From Sphaerisporangium sp040683095 (GTDB taxonomy: Bacteria; Actinomycetota; Actinomycetes; Streptosporangiales; Streptosporangiaceae): a stretch of 64,000 nt of DNA. Shown piece after piece: positions 18,638 to 27,958 of this stretch. The stretch spans positions 62,001-126,000 of the forward strand of contig NZ_JBFBCI010000007.1 of assembly GCF_040683095.1 (NCBI RefSeq). Reading direction: 5' to 3'. A program made the translations under genes and the position numbers. Numbering within the stretch: the first letter of the stretch is position 1; each line of letters starts with the position of its first letter. The notes beneath the pieces are model-generated. The model had not been told where the DNA came from, ran no database searches, and saw only the letters and a program-made list of their open reading frames with translations.

Positions 18638-19399
18638 TCAGTCTCTTTGCAAGGGTACCGAGGCGTGGGTCCTGATGAATTCGAGGCTGCCCTCGAAAAT
18701 CGCGGGGGCATCGTTGTCGAGTGTCGCGACGTGGTAACTGTTGACGCATTCCCGCACCGTCAGGTTGTCACCGAGCGCCTGCCTCAGGAAGCGGACGCTG
18801 TCGGGCTTCACCACGTGGTCCTCCGGGCTGTGGTAGACGAGCACGGGCTGGGTGACCCGGCCGAGCTCCGACTGCACCAGCGACCACAGCCGCGGCAGCG
18901 TCGCCGCCGCCCTCACCGGCGTGCGCGTGTACCCCAGCTCGGTCACCCCCTCGCGCTTGATGTCCCCCGCGACGCCCGCCACCGAGGGGAGCACGAGCTT
19001 CAGCACAGGCGCGAGCCTCAGCAGCGGGGTGTCGTTCACGATCGACGGGTTCACGGCCACGACCCCCCGCACCAGCGGGCCCTGGACCTCCGCCAGCCGC
19101 AACGCCATGCACGCCCCGAGGGACAGGCCCATGACGAACACCTCCGCGCAGCGGGCCCTGAGCGCCTCGAAGGCCCGCTCCAGCTCGGCGAACCAGTCCT
19201 CCCAGCGGGTGCGGTTCATCTCCTGCCAGGTCGTGCCGTGACCCGGAAGGCGGGGCAGCGAGACGGTCAGGCCGGCCGCCGCGAGATACTCCGCCCATGG
19301 GCGCAGCGACTGCGGCGTCCCGGTGAAACCATGACAGAGCAGGACGCCGACCTGTCCACCTTCGTGCTGGTACGGCTCGGAGCCGGGCATGAGCGGCAT
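18638..19399 (-). CDS. Alpha/beta hydrolase, monoacylglycerol-lipase-like
   Basis: 253-residue serine hydrolase. Oxyanion and fold motif CHGFTGTPQSLRPWAE, nucleophile elbow FVMGLSLGACMA, acid in YHSPEDHVVK, and histidine in NSYHVATLDND. The pattern matches carboxylesterase Est30/monoglyceride lipase-type enzymes acting on short to medium acyl esters. ATG 19399 is preceded by AGGAGGGG, while the frame is open far upstream. It is divergent from a phospholipid acyltransferase gene, so a lipid role is plausible. Confidence 0.88.
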   Translation of the reverse strand: MPLMPGSEPYQHEGGQVGVLLCHGFTGTPQSLRPWAEYLAAAGLTVSLPRLPGHGTTWQEMNRTRWEDWFAELERAFEALRARCAEVFVMGLSLGACMALRLAEVQGPLVRGVVAVNPSIVNDTPLLRLAPVLKLVLPSVAGVAGDIKREGVTELGYTRTPVRAAATLPRLWSLVQSELGRVTQPVLVYHSPEDHVVKPDSVRFLRQALGDNLTVRECVNSYHVATLDNDAPAIFEGSLEFIRTHASVPLQRD

Positions 19400-19605
19400 G
19401 GTTCCCCTCCTGATGCGGCTCGCCTGATCGTCGCACGTTCCAGGCTTACTCGCGAGATCCGTCGGCCCGGTGTCGTGGGTCCGCAGGCTCGGAAGTGTAG
19501 GTCCGGTGCGCCGGGCATGCGAAGATGACGCCACGCCGCGGCGCAGAGCCGCGAACGCCGACAAAGGCCGCCGAAGCCGGATAAGCCAGAGAAGAGGTGC
19601 CCCGA

Positions 19606-20319
19606 GTGTTCTACTGGGTGGTGAAGGCCATTCTCGGCCCATTCCTCCATCTGGTGTTCCGCCCCTGGTCCGAGGGGAAGGAGAACGTCCCGAGGCAGGG
19701 CCCGGCCATCATGGCGGGCAACCACCTCTCGTTCGCCGACCACTTCTTCGGGCCACTGCCGCTGCCGCGCAAGGTCATCTCGCTCGGCAAGGCCGAATAC
19801 TTCACCGGGCGGGGCGTCAAGGGATTCTTCACCCGGCTGTTCTTCACCGGGGTCGGCACCGTGCCGATCGACCGGTCCGGCGGCAAGGCCAGCGAGGCGT
19901 CGCTGCGCACCGGCCTGCGCGTGCTGCGCGAGGGCGAACTGCTCGGCATCTACCCCGAGGGCACCCGCTCGCCCGACGGGCGGCTCTACAAGGGCAAGAC
20001 CGGCGTGGCCCGGCTGGTGCTGGAGGCACGGGTGCCGGTCATCCCCTGGGCGATGGTCAACACCTTCGAGATGATGCCCCCCGGCCGGCTGTTCCCCAAG
20101 CTCGGCATCCGCCCCGGCGTCCGGTACGGCAAGCCGCTGGACTTCTCCCGCTACTACGGCATGGAGGAGGACCGCCTGGTGCTGCGCGCCGTCACCGACG
20201 AGATCATGTACGCGCTGATGGAGCTGTCCGGCCAGGAGTACGTCGACAAGTACGCCGCGAGCGCCAAGGTCGAGATGGCCAGGGCCGCCCGGCAGGCCGG
20301 CAGGCCCTCCTCGTCCTGA
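19606..20319 (+). CDS. plsC: 1-acyl-sn-glycerol-3-phosphate acyltransferase
   Basis: PlsC-type membrane-associated acyltransferase making phosphatidic acid. The catalytic block NHLSFADHFF (NHx4D) is near residue 40, and the substrate motif YPEGTRSPDG is near residue 120. GTG 19606 is chosen because GAGGTG ends six bases before it; GTG 19597 is part of that site. Length (about 237 aa) is normal. A second role as glycolipid acyltransferase cannot be excluded. Confidence 0.9.
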   Translation: MFYWVVKAILGPFLHLVFRPWSEGKENVPRQGPAIMAGNHLSFADHFFGPLPLPRKVISLGKAEYFTGRGVKGFFTRLFFTGVGTVPIDRSGGKASEASLRTGLRVLREGELLGIYPEGTRSPDGRLYKGKTGVARLVLEARVPVIPWAMVNTFEMMPPGRLFPKLGIRPGVRYGKPLDFSRYYGMEEDRLVLRAVTDEIMYALMELSGQEYVDKYAASAKVEMARAARQAGRPSSS

Positions 20320-20496
20320 ACCGCCCCGCTCCCGTGGCGTACGCCGCCTCTTGTGTGGTTCGAGGCGGTATTGCTCCGGGCGGGCGGTGCGGGCGTCCGT
20401 CCGTCCCCGCGCTGCGCCGCCGAGGTCCGGCCGCCCGGCTCCGCGGACGGTGTGGCTTACTTGTAGGGGAGAGGGGGCCTGCGAGGTGAGCGACTC

Positions 20497-21015
20497 ATGA
20501 CCGAGCGGTACGCGATCTCGCCGGAGCGGTCGAAGATCGGCTTCGAGGCGAGCAGCAGCGTCCATCCCATCCACGGCGAGGCCGGCGGCGTGACCGGCTT
20601 CGTCGAGGCGGACGTCCTGGATGGGCGGTTCGACCTCACCTCCGCCGAGCCGCGCATGCGCCTCGACCTGCCCGCCGAGCGTCTGCGCTCGGGCAACCTG
20701 CTGTACGACGGCGAACTGCGGCGGCGGATCGACGTCCGCGCGCACCCCCGCGTCACCGGCGAGGCCACCGAGATCGAGGAACTGGCCGAGACCGGCCGCT
20801 ACCGCGTCCGGGGCGACCTGACGTTCCACGGCGTCACCCGTCCCGTCCAGGGGGAGATCACGGTCTCCGTGCCGGACGACCGCACCCTGGTCATCGAGGG
20901 CGAGCAGGTGTTCGACGTCCGCGACTTCGGGCTCCAGCCGCCGAAGATGCTGATGCTCCGCGTCCATCCCCAGGTGCGGGTCCGCGTCCGGATCGTCGCC
21001 GAACGCGAACCCTGA
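20497..21015 (+). CDS. YceI family protein
   Basis: 172 residues, lipocalin-like YceI fold that in homologues binds polyisoprenoids or amphipathic molecules. Family pattern: YAISPERSKIGFEASSSVHP at the start, then FTG-type loop (VTGFVEADVLDG), LTFHGVTRPVQGE and a terminal LMLRVHPQVRVRVRI strand. No signal peptide, so it is cytoplasmic unlike the E. coli protein. It ends convergent with hypF. Confidence 0.85.
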   Translation: MTERYAISPERSKIGFEASSSVHPIHGEAGGVTGFVEADVLDGRFDLTSAEPRMRLDLPAERLRSGNLLYDGELRRRIDVRAHPRVTGEATEIEELAETGRYRVRGDLTFHGVTRPVQGEITVSVPDDRTLVIEGEQVFDVRDFGLQPPKMLMLRVHPQVRVRVRIVAEREP

Positions 21016-21141
21016 CCGCCGGGGCGTGATCTGCGGAAGATCGTTTACCCCCGGGGCGTCGTGGACGTGCGAACGGCCTTCACCGTGCGGAGGGCGCCGG
21101 GCGGAGGGTCTTCACCGTGTGGGGGTCCTTACCGGGGTCCT

Positions 21142-23850
21142 TCACCGGGCGAGAGGGCCGGGGGCCGGACGGTCCTCGTGGAACCGGTCCCGGGCGGCGG
21201 CGACCGCCACCTGCCCCAGGCTGATGCCGCCGTCGTTGGGCGGGACGCGGGTGTGGGTCAGCACCGTGAACCCGCGCTCCTCCAGCCACGCGGCGGCCCT
21301 TTCCAGCAGGAGGGCGTTCTGGAACACGCCGCCGGACAGGGCCACGACCGAAAGGCCGGTGTGCTCCCGGACGCGGGCGCATCCCTCCACGATGATCCGG
21401 GCGACCCCGTTGTGGAAGCGCGCGGAGACCAGGGGCGCCTCTACGCCCGCCGCCAGATCGTCCAGGACCGCGTGAACGAGGTCGTGACCGGAGACGACGA
21501 ACGCGGCGCCGCCCGCGCCCGCAGCGGCCGTGGCGGTGATGGCAGCGGTGGCGGTGGTGGTGGCAGAGGTGGTGGCACTGCGCGCGGGTGGGGGCTCGGG
21601 GGTGGAGTCGTTCGTCGCGTCCGATATTTCGCGATTTATCCGGGTCGACGCGCGCGCGGTGCCGAGGACGGTGCTCTCGGCCGCGGGTGGCTCCGGCCCA
21701 TCGAGGATGCGGCACGGGTACGCCCGGCGCTCGTCTGGGTCGGCGATCCGTTCCAGCTCGACGGCCGCCTGGCCCTCGTACGTCACCGTGTCGCGTCCCG
21801 TGGTCAGGGCCGCGACGGCGTCGAACAGGCGTCCGGCACTGGAGGTGAGCGGCGCGTTCACGTCCTTCGCCGCCATCGCCACGACGGCGTCCCACCGGGC
21901 GGCGTTCCGGTCCCGGACCCCGAGACCCCGCGCGGCCCCCGTACCGGCCAGGTAGGCGGCGGCCATGCGCCACGGCTGCCGGATCGCCGCCGCGCCGCCC
22001 GGCATGGGCACCGCGGCCAGGTGCCCGGCGCGCCGGAAACCGGTCAGGCCGGCGACCAGGAACTCGCCTCCCCACAGCGTGCCGTCCAGGCCGTACCCGA
22101 GCCCGTCGAACGCCACGCCGATCACCGGGCCCGCGGCGCCGTTGTCCGCCAGGCAGGAGGCGATGTGCGCGTGATGGTGCTGCACGCCCACCGGCTCGGC
22201 GTCCTCCCGTTCCCGCGCGTACTTCGTCGAGAGGTACTCGGGATGCAGGTCGTGCGCCACGAGCTCAGGACGGATACCGAAAAGCCTCTCGAAGTGCCGC
22301 ACGCCGCCCGTGAACGACCGAAGGGTCTCGTAGTTCTCCAGGTCGCCGATGTGGTGGGACACGAACGCGTGACGGCCCTTGGCCAGGCAGAACGTGTGCT
22401 TCAGCTCGGCCCCGCAGCCGAGCACCGGCCGTCGTGCCTCCCGCGCGAGCCGGGACGGCCGGGGGACGTGGCCCCGGGAGCGGCGGACCGGCAGCTCGCG
22501 ACCGCGCACCACGCGGACCACCGAGTCGTCGGCGCGGACGTGGATCGGCCGGTCGTGCAGCAGGAAGGCGTCGGCGATCCCGCTCAGACGCTCCAGCGCG
22601 GTCGCGTCCACGTACGCGATCGGCTCGTCGGAGACGTTCCCGCTGGTCAGCACAATGGGCTGCGGAAACCGTGCCAGCAGCAGGTGGTGCGCGGGCGAGT
22701 AGGGCAGCATGACCCCGAGATACCGATCACCGGGCGCGACCGCGTCCGCGATCCCAGGCCCCTCCGCGATCCCGGTCTCCGCGATCCCGGTCTCCGCGAT
22801 CCGAGGCGTCTCCGCGATGTCCAGGCGCGAGCCGGCGTCGTGCGCGGGGATGCCGCTCGGGCGACGGCGGCGCAGGAGGACGATGGGGCGTCTCGCGTCG
22901 GTGAGCAGCCGCTCCTCGCGCGCGTCGATGTGGCAGAGCGCCCGCGCGGTCTCCAGATCCGGGACCATCACGGCGAACGGCCGCTCCTCGCGGCGCTTCC
23001 TCGCCCGCAGCGTCCTCACCGCGTCCTCGCTGTCGGCCCGCACGGCCAGGTGGTACCCGCCGATCCCTTTGACCGCCAGCACGGCCCCCCGACGCAGAAG
23101 GTGTGCCGCCTGCTCGACGGGGTCACCGCCCGGTCCGCCGGAGCCGTCACGGCCCGCTCCGTCGGCTGCGTCACCGTCCGCGCCGCCGGGGGCGTGAGGC
23201 CCCGTTCCGGAGGAGGCGTCCGGGTGGGCTCCGCTGGGGGCCTCACGGTCCGCGTACACGAGGCGCAAACGGGGGCCGCAGGCGGCGCAGCACACGGGCT
23301 GGGCGTGGAAGCGGCGGCTCGCCGGGTCGTGGTACTCGGACGCGCACGCCGCGCACATCGCGAAGGACGCCATCGTGGTGCGCGCCCGGTCGTACGGGGA
23401 CTCCCGCACGATCGTGAACCGCGGCCCGCACGCCGTGCAGTTGATGAACGGGTACCCGTACCTGCGGTCGGCCGGGTCGAAGAGCTCCCGCAGGCAGTCG
23501 TCACAGGTCGCCACGTCGGGGGAGATGAGCGCGCGGCCGTGGCCCGTGCCGGTGCTGGGCGCGATGCGGAACCCGTGCTCGCCCGTGACCGGGATCCGCC
23601 GCGAGGTGACCCGGTCCACGGTCGCGAGCGGAGGCGGCCGGTGGCGCACGGCCTCGACGAACTCCGCGACGGCCGCGGACGCCCCCTCGACCTCGATCAC
23701 CACGCCGCGCTCGTCGTTCCCGACGAGCCCGCGCAACCCGAGCCGCGTCGCCTCCCGATGCACGAACGGCCGGAACCCCACCCCTTGGACGATCCCGTCG
23801 ACCCGCACTTCGGCCCGGATGAATCCACCCACCCGCCCAGTCTCAACCAC
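21142..23850 (-). CDS. hypF: Carbamoyltransferase HypF
   Basis: Makes the carbamoyl/cyano precursor for [NiFe]-hydrogenase cyanide ligands. Domains: acylphosphatase (VDGIVQGVGFRPFVHR, residues 15-95), two zinc fingers (CDDCLRELFD, CTACGPRF, CAACASEYH, CCAACGPR), YrdC-like (KGIGGYHLAVRAD, LTSGNVSDEPI) and a Kae1-like domain (VQHHHAHIASCLADN, FDGLGYGLDGTLWGGEF, LSGGVFQN). 902 aa, longer than usual because of three low-complexity inserts. No other hyp or hydrogenase genes are in the window. The start is uncertain: GTG 23850 or GTG 23832. Confidence 0.92.
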   Translation of the reverse strand: MVETGRVGGFIRAEVRVDGIVQGVGFRPFVHREATRLGLRGLVGNDERGVVIEVEGASAAVAEFVEAVRHRPPPLATVDRVTSRRIPVTGEHGFRIAPSTGTGHGRALISPDVATCDDCLRELFDPADRRYGYPFINCTACGPRFTIVRESPYDRARTTMASFAMCAACASEYHDPASRRFHAQPVCCAACGPRLRLVYADREAPSGAHPDASSGTGPHAPGGADGDAADGAGRDGSGGPGGDPVEQAAHLLRRGAVLAVKGIGGYHLAVRADSEDAVRTLRARKRREERPFAVMVPDLETARALCHIDAREERLLTDARRPIVLLRRRRPSGIPAHDAGSRLDIAETPRIAETGIAETGIAEGPGIADAVAPGDRYLGVMLPYSPAHHLLLARFPQPIVLTSGNVSDEPIAYVDATALERLSGIADAFLLHDRPIHVRADDSVVRVVRGRELPVRRSRGHVPRPSRLAREARRPVLGCGAELKHTFCLAKGRHAFVSHHIGDLENYETLRSFTGGVRHFERLFGIRPELVAHDLHPEYLSTKYAREREDAEPVGVQHHHAHIASCLADNGAAGPVIGVAFDGLGYGLDGTLWGGEFLVAGLTGFRRAGHLAAVPMPGGAAAIRQPWRMAAAYLAGTGAARGLGVRDRNAARWDAVVAMAAKDVNAPLTSSAGRLFDAVAALTTGRDTVTYEGQAAVELERIADPDERRAYPCRILDGPEPPAAESTVLGTARASTRINREISDATNDSTPEPPPARSATTSATTTATAAITATAAAGAGGAAFVVSGHDLVHAVLDDLAAGVEAPLVSARFHNGVARIIVEGCARVREHTGLSVVALSGGVFQNALLLERAAAWLEERGFTVLTHTRVPPNDGGISLGQVAVAAARDRFHEDRPAPGPLAR
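22742..22822. repeat. 15-bp in-frame tandem repeat inside hypF
   Basis: Repeated GCGATCCCGGTCTCC-like units encode IAETGIAETGIAEGPGIAD between the YrdC segments. The length is a multiple of three, so the frame is kept. Confidence 0.75.
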
Positions 23851-23893
23851 CCTCTGACCAGGAACAACGACTCTCGAGGCGTGTCCCTGTGGG

Positions 23894-24925
23894 TTACGGG
23901 GTTCGGGTGGATTCGCGGGTGATTAGTTCTGGTTGGACGAGGATTTGGCGGTGGGTGTGGGTTTGGGGGTTTTCGCATTCGTCGATCAGCAGTTCGGTGG
24001 CGAGGCGTCCGAGTTTGTGGGTGGGCTGGCGGATCGAGCTGAGGGAGACGGCGGAGGCCGCGGAGAAGTCGATGTCGTCGTAGCCGATGAGCGCGACGTC
24101 GCCCGGGACCCGGACGCCCGACTGGAGCAGGCCGCGCAGCAGGCCGAGGGCGAGCAGGTCGTTGGCGCAGAAGATCGCGTCGGGCAGGCGGCGTCCGGAG
24201 ACGAGCCTCTCGGCCGCCTGCTGGCCCGCCCGGGCGTTCATCGCGGGCACCTCGACGACCTCGATGGCCGATCCCGGGTCCAGCCCCGCCTCGCTCGCCG
24301 CGTGCGCGGCGCCGCTGCCCCGGTCGCGGCACTGCCGGACGGTGAACGGCCCGGTGACGTACGCCACGCGGGTGGCCCCGGTGGCGAGGAGGTGCTCGGC
24401 GGCCATGTGCCCGCCGGCGAAGTCGTTGACGGCGACCGAGCACTGGTCGGGACGGTGGGCCCGGTGGTCGACCAGCACCACCCGGATGCCGCGCTCGCGC
24501 ACGACGTCCAGCCGCCGGGGGTCGTCGCCGGAGGGGGTGATGAGCAGGCCGCGCACGCGCTGCTCGGCGAAGACGCGCAGGTTGCGGTCCTCCTTGGCGT
24601 GGTCTCCCGCGGAGTTTCCGAGGAGCACGGCGTACCCCAGTTCGCCGGCCATGTCCTCGACGCCGGCGGCGACGTCGGTGAAGAACGGGTTGGCGATGTC
24701 GATCAGCGACAACCCGATCGTGCGGCTGTGGCCCGCGCGGAGCGTGGAGGCCGAGCCGTGCCGGACGAAGCCGAGCTCTCTGATCACCTGCTCGACGCGG
24801 GAGCGGGTCTCGTCCGCGACCTTGTGCGGACGGTTGAGCACGTTCGACACCGTGCCGGGGGAGACTCCGGCCCGCGCGGCGACCTCCTTGATGCTCACCG
24901 GCCCGGCGGTACTCCCCGTGGTCAT
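23894..24925 (-). CDS. LacI-family transcriptional regulator
   Basis: 343 residues. N-terminal helix-turn-helix (SIKEVAARAGVSPGTVSNVL, residues 11-30) with hinge, then a periplasmic-binding-protein-like sugar sensor (TIGLSLIDIANPFF, DAIFCANDLLALGLL, GYDDIDFS). ATG 24925 follows AAGGAG. The divergent neighbour is an MFS exporter-type transporter, and two TTAAAACG boxes lie between them, so autoregulation and control of the transporter are plausible. The sugar or other ligand is unknown. Confidence 0.92.
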   Translation of the reverse strand: MTTGSTAGPVSIKEVAARAGVSPGTVSNVLNRPHKVADETRSRVEQVIRELGFVRHGSASTLRAGHSRTIGLSLIDIANPFFTDVAAGVEDMAGELGYAVLLGNSAGDHAKEDRNLRVFAEQRVRGLLITPSGDDPRRLDVVRERGIRVVLVDHRAHRPDQCSVAVNDFAGGHMAAEHLLATGATRVAYVTGPFTVRQCRDRGSGAAHAASEAGLDPGSAIEVVEVPAMNARAGQQAAERLVSGRRLPDAIFCANDLLALGLLRGLLQSGVRVPGDVALIGYDDIDFSAASAVSLSSIRQPTHKLGRLATELLIDECENPQTHTHRQILVQPELITRESTRTP

Positions 24926-24950
24926 CCGGACTCCTTCCGTGGCGGGCGTT

Positions 24951-25133
24951 CATTAAAACGTCTCAGCGCGGGCCCGCGCCAGACCTCCCGGGAAAATGCC
25001 CACCCGCCGCCCGGCGCCGCCCCCGCGCCCGCCCTCGGACGGAACGAAGCTCTGGAAAAGACCCTTCCGATCGCCCGCGTCCACTTCGGCGGCGACCGCC
25101 CCATCGTCCGCCGATTCGTTAAAACGTTCGTGA
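24951..25133. promoter_or_regulatory. Intergenic region with two TTAAAACG boxes (candidate LacI operators)
   Basis: The 326-bp gap between lacI and the MFS gene holds two similar elements, CATTAAAACGTCTC at 24951-24964 and CGTTAAAACGTTCGTG at 25117-25132, the second with a central AACGTT palindrome. LacI-family operators are often such short CG-centred palindromes. The rest of the gap shows no gene. Confidence 0.5.
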
Positions 25134-25251
25134 ACCGACCTGTCCTGAATCGGCCAGGTACGCGGTGTCCGTCCATAGGACCCGGGCTTCTTGGGTTATG
25201 AATGCGTCTGTATCGTCATGCGAGTCCGTGATCGTGATTCGGAGGGCCTAC

Positions 25252-26730
25252 GTGAGCGCATCACCCACGGCCGCGGGGCCCGCCGCGCCCGCCGGGAAAT
25301 CCGGCCCGGTGGTGGCCGTGCTGGCGCTGTGCGGCATCGTCGTCTCGCTGATGCAGACGCTCGTGGTGCCGCTCATCCCGGACCTGCCGCGCCTGCTCCA
25401 CACCTCGGCCGCGGACGCCTCCTGGGTGATCACCTCCACGCTGCTGGCCGCCGCCGTCTGCAACCCGGTCAGCGGCCGGCTCGGCGACCTGTACGGCAAG
25501 CGGCGCGTGATGCTCGCCAGCCTGGGTCTGATGGCGCTCGGGTCGGTCATCTGCGCCCTGTCGGACGGCCTCGTCCCGGTCGTCGCCGGACGCGTGCTGC
25601 AGGGGTGCGCGATCGGCGTGATCCCCCTCGGCATCAGCATCATGCGCGACGAGCTGCCGCCCGAGCGGCTGGGTTCGGCGATGGCGCTGATGAGCGCGAC
25701 GCTCGGCGTCGGCGGCGCGATCGGCCTGCCGCTGGCCGCGGTCGTCGCCGAGCGCGCGAGCTGGCACGCCCTGTTCTGGATGTCGGCCGTGATCAGTGTG
25801 CTGGACCTGCTGCTGGTGGCGTTCGTGGTCCCCGAGTCGCCGCTGCGCGCCCGCGGCCGCTTCGACGTGCCCGGCGCGATCGGGCTCACCGCGGGCCTGC
25901 TGTGCCTGCTGCTGGCGATCAGCAAGGGCGGCGACTGGGGCTGGGGCAGCGGCCTGACGTTGGGACTGTTCGCCGCCGCCGTGGTGATCCTGCTCGGCTG
26001 GGGCTTCATGGAGCTGCGTGTCCGCGACCCGCTGGTGGACCTGCGGACGACCGCCCGCCGCCAGGTGCTGCTGACCAACCTCGCCTCGATCGTCGTCGGC
26101 TTCGCGATGTTCGGCATGCCGCTGGTGCTGCCGACGCTGCTGCAGAGCCCCCGCGCGTCCGGCTACGGGCTCGAACTGTCGCTGTTCCAGGCGGGACTGT
26201 GCCTGGCGCCGGGCGGGCTGGTCATGATGCTGCTGTCCCCGCTGTCGGCGCGCGTGTCGCGCCTGTGGGGCCCGAAGATCGCGCTGATGCTCGGCGCCAT
26301 GGTCATCGCCGCCGGGTACGCCGCCATGCTCGGCCTGATGAGCTCGGCCTGGGAGGTCGTGCTGGCCTCCTCGATCATCTCGGCCGGGGTCGGCCTGGCG
26401 TACTCGGCCATGCCCGCCCTGATCATGACGGCCGTCCCGCCGTCGGAGACCGCCGCCGCCAACGGGCTCAACGCGCTGATGCGGTCCATCGGCACCTCGA
26501 CCGCCAGCGCGGTGACCAGCATGGTGCTGGCCCACATGACCGTCTCGCTGGGCGCATTCACGCTGCCGTCGCTGCGCGGCCTGCAGGTCGCCGTCATCAT
26601 CGCCGCGTGCGTGGCCGCGCTCGGCGTGCTGATCGTGAACTTCATCCCCGGGCGGGAACGGACGGCGGGTACGGCGGGCGGCACGCTCGCGGGCGACCTC
26701 GCCGCGCCGACCGGCACGCGCGGCGCGTAA
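25252..26730 (+). CDS. MFS transporter, DHA2-like
   Basis: 492-residue integral membrane protein with about 14 helices, as in drug:H+ antiporter family 2. Conserved loop RLGDLYGKRRVMLASL (motif A) lies between helices 2 and 3, with LQGCAIGVIPLGISIMRDE (motif C area) following. GTG 25252 is chosen because GGAGG lies at 25241-25245; the frame is open upstream to 25165. It probably exports a small hydrophobic compound; substrate unknown. Probably controlled by the divergent LacI regulator. Confidence 0.9.
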   Translation: MSASPTAAGPAAPAGKSGPVVAVLALCGIVVSLMQTLVVPLIPDLPRLLHTSAADASWVITSTLLAAAVCNPVSGRLGDLYGKRRVMLASLGLMALGSVICALSDGLVPVVAGRVLQGCAIGVIPLGISIMRDELPPERLGSAMALMSATLGVGGAIGLPLAAVVAERASWHALFWMSAVISVLDLLLVAFVVPESPLRARGRFDVPGAIGLTAGLLCLLLAISKGGDWGWGSGLTLGLFAAAVVILLGWGFMELRVRDPLVDLRTTARRQVLLTNLASIVVGFAMFGMPLVLPTLLQSPRASGYGLELSLFQAGLCLAPGGLVMMLLSPLSARVSRLWGPKIALMLGAMVIAAGYAAMLGLMSSAWEVVLASSIISAGVGLAYSAMPALIMTAVPPSETAAANGLNALMRSIGTSTASAVTSMVLAHMTVSLGAFTLPSLRGLQVAVIIAACVAALGVLIVNFIPGRERTAGTAGGTLAGDLAAPTGTRGA

Positions 26731-26766
26731 CACCCCCGTCCGGGTGTCCGGGTCCGATCAGCGCCG

Positions 26767-27651
26767 TCAGCCCAGTTGGGCGCGGATCTGACGGATGTGC
26801 TCGGGGGTCGTGCGGCAGCAGCCGCCGATGTACACCGCTCCCGCGTCCCGCCACTCCCGGGCTGCGGCACCGAACTCCACCGGGTCGGCCAGCCCCTCCC
26901 AGCGGTGCCGCGCGGCGTTCCAGGTCTCGCCGGAGTTGGGGTAGACGATGATCGGCGAGTCGCTGAGGCAGCCGATGAGGCTCTTGACGTGGCTCGGCGC
27001 CGTGCAGTTGACGCCGACCGCGACGACCCGCGGGTTGCCCGCGAACAGGGCGGCGCACCGTTCCAGGGGCGTGCCGTCGCTGATGTGCTCGCCGTCACGG
27101 CAGGAGAAGCTCACCCACGCGTTGACGTTGGGCGTCTCCTCCAGGAGCCGGGCGATGGCCCGCGCCTCGGCGTAGGACGGGATCGTCTCGCAGGCGAGCA
27201 GGTCCGCGTGGGTGCCGGCCAGCACCTCCCAGCGGGGCCGGTGCCAGGCGACCAGGCCGTCCTCGTCGAGGTCGTAGTCCCCGGTGTACTCCGCGCCGTT
27301 GGCCAGGTACGCGCCGTACGGCCCCACGCTGGCCGCCACCATGCCGCCGCCCGACTCGTCCCTGGCCTGCGCCGCCAGCTCCACCGAGAGCTGGATCAGC
27401 GCCTCGGCCTCGTACCGGACGTGCCCGCGCCGCATCAGCCCTTGGATGCCGGCCTGGTAGCTCGCCGTGATCGCCACGTCGGCGCCCGCGGCGAAGTAGT
27501 CGCGGTGGGCGCGCAGGATCATCTCCGGGTTCTCCAGGAGGAGCCTCGCCGACCACAGATCGTCCCGGAGGTCGCACCCCAGCGCCTCCAGATGTGTGGC
27601 GAGGCCACCGTCAAGGATCAGGACGCCGGTCTCATCGGGCTCGGAACTCAC
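26767..27651 (-). CDS. mmuM: Homocysteine S-methyltransferase
   Basis: Zinc-dependent enzyme transferring a methyl group, usually from S-methylmethionine, to homocysteine to form methionine. 294 aa. N-terminal LDGGLATHLEALGCDL, TASYQAG, and zinc cysteines in VGVNCTAPSHV and YIGGCCRTTPEHI. GTG 27651 has TAGGGT six bases upstream and no ribosome site, so it is probably leaderless. It is a stand-alone gene, convergent with the MFS gene. Confidence 0.92.
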   Translation of the reverse strand: MSSEPDETGVLILDGGLATHLEALGCDLRDDLWSARLLLENPEMILRAHRDYFAAGADVAITASYQAGIQGLMRRGHVRYEAEALIQLSVELAAQARDESGGGMVAASVGPYGAYLANGAEYTGDYDLDEDGLVAWHRPRWEVLAGTHADLLACETIPSYAEARAIARLLEETPNVNAWVSFSCRDGEHISDGTPLERCAALFAGNPRVVAVGVNCTAPSHVKSLIGCLSDSPIIVYPNSGETWNAARHRWEGLADPVEFGAAAREWRDAGAVYIGGCCRTTPEHIRQIRAQLG

Positions 27652-27958
27652 GCATATACCCTATTTGGGTGACAAGTCGGGGTTAGCCGGAGGGCACCCC
27701 TGTGACGCCCGCACCGCCCGGACGGACGGACCGATGTTCGCCTCTACCAGGGCAAACGTCCTTTACCTTCCTAATCCCGGTCCGGCGGGAATACCGGCGG
27801 GGCGCGCGGGTGCTGGTCAAGTGCGCCGCTCCGGCGGCCGTCCCCGGCGGGGCCCGGACGGCGGTACGGTGCGGTGGCCGGAATGGACGCGTAACGCGGG
27901 GGCGCCGGCGGCCGATCCCGGAACTGCCGGGGCGGACCCGGCGGGTGGGGGTGGTCGA
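27652..27958. other. 307-bp intergenic region, divergent promoters
   Basis: Lies between the mmuM start (minus) and the SNF2 helicase start (plus). On the minus side TAGGGT (27658-27663) is the probable mmuM -10. The rest is GC-rich without a convincing gene, RNA or palindrome. Confidence 0.5.

Noticed and set aside
22742..22822. Short CRISPR-like array
   Set aside because: The repeats are contiguous 15-bp coding units inside hypF without spacers.
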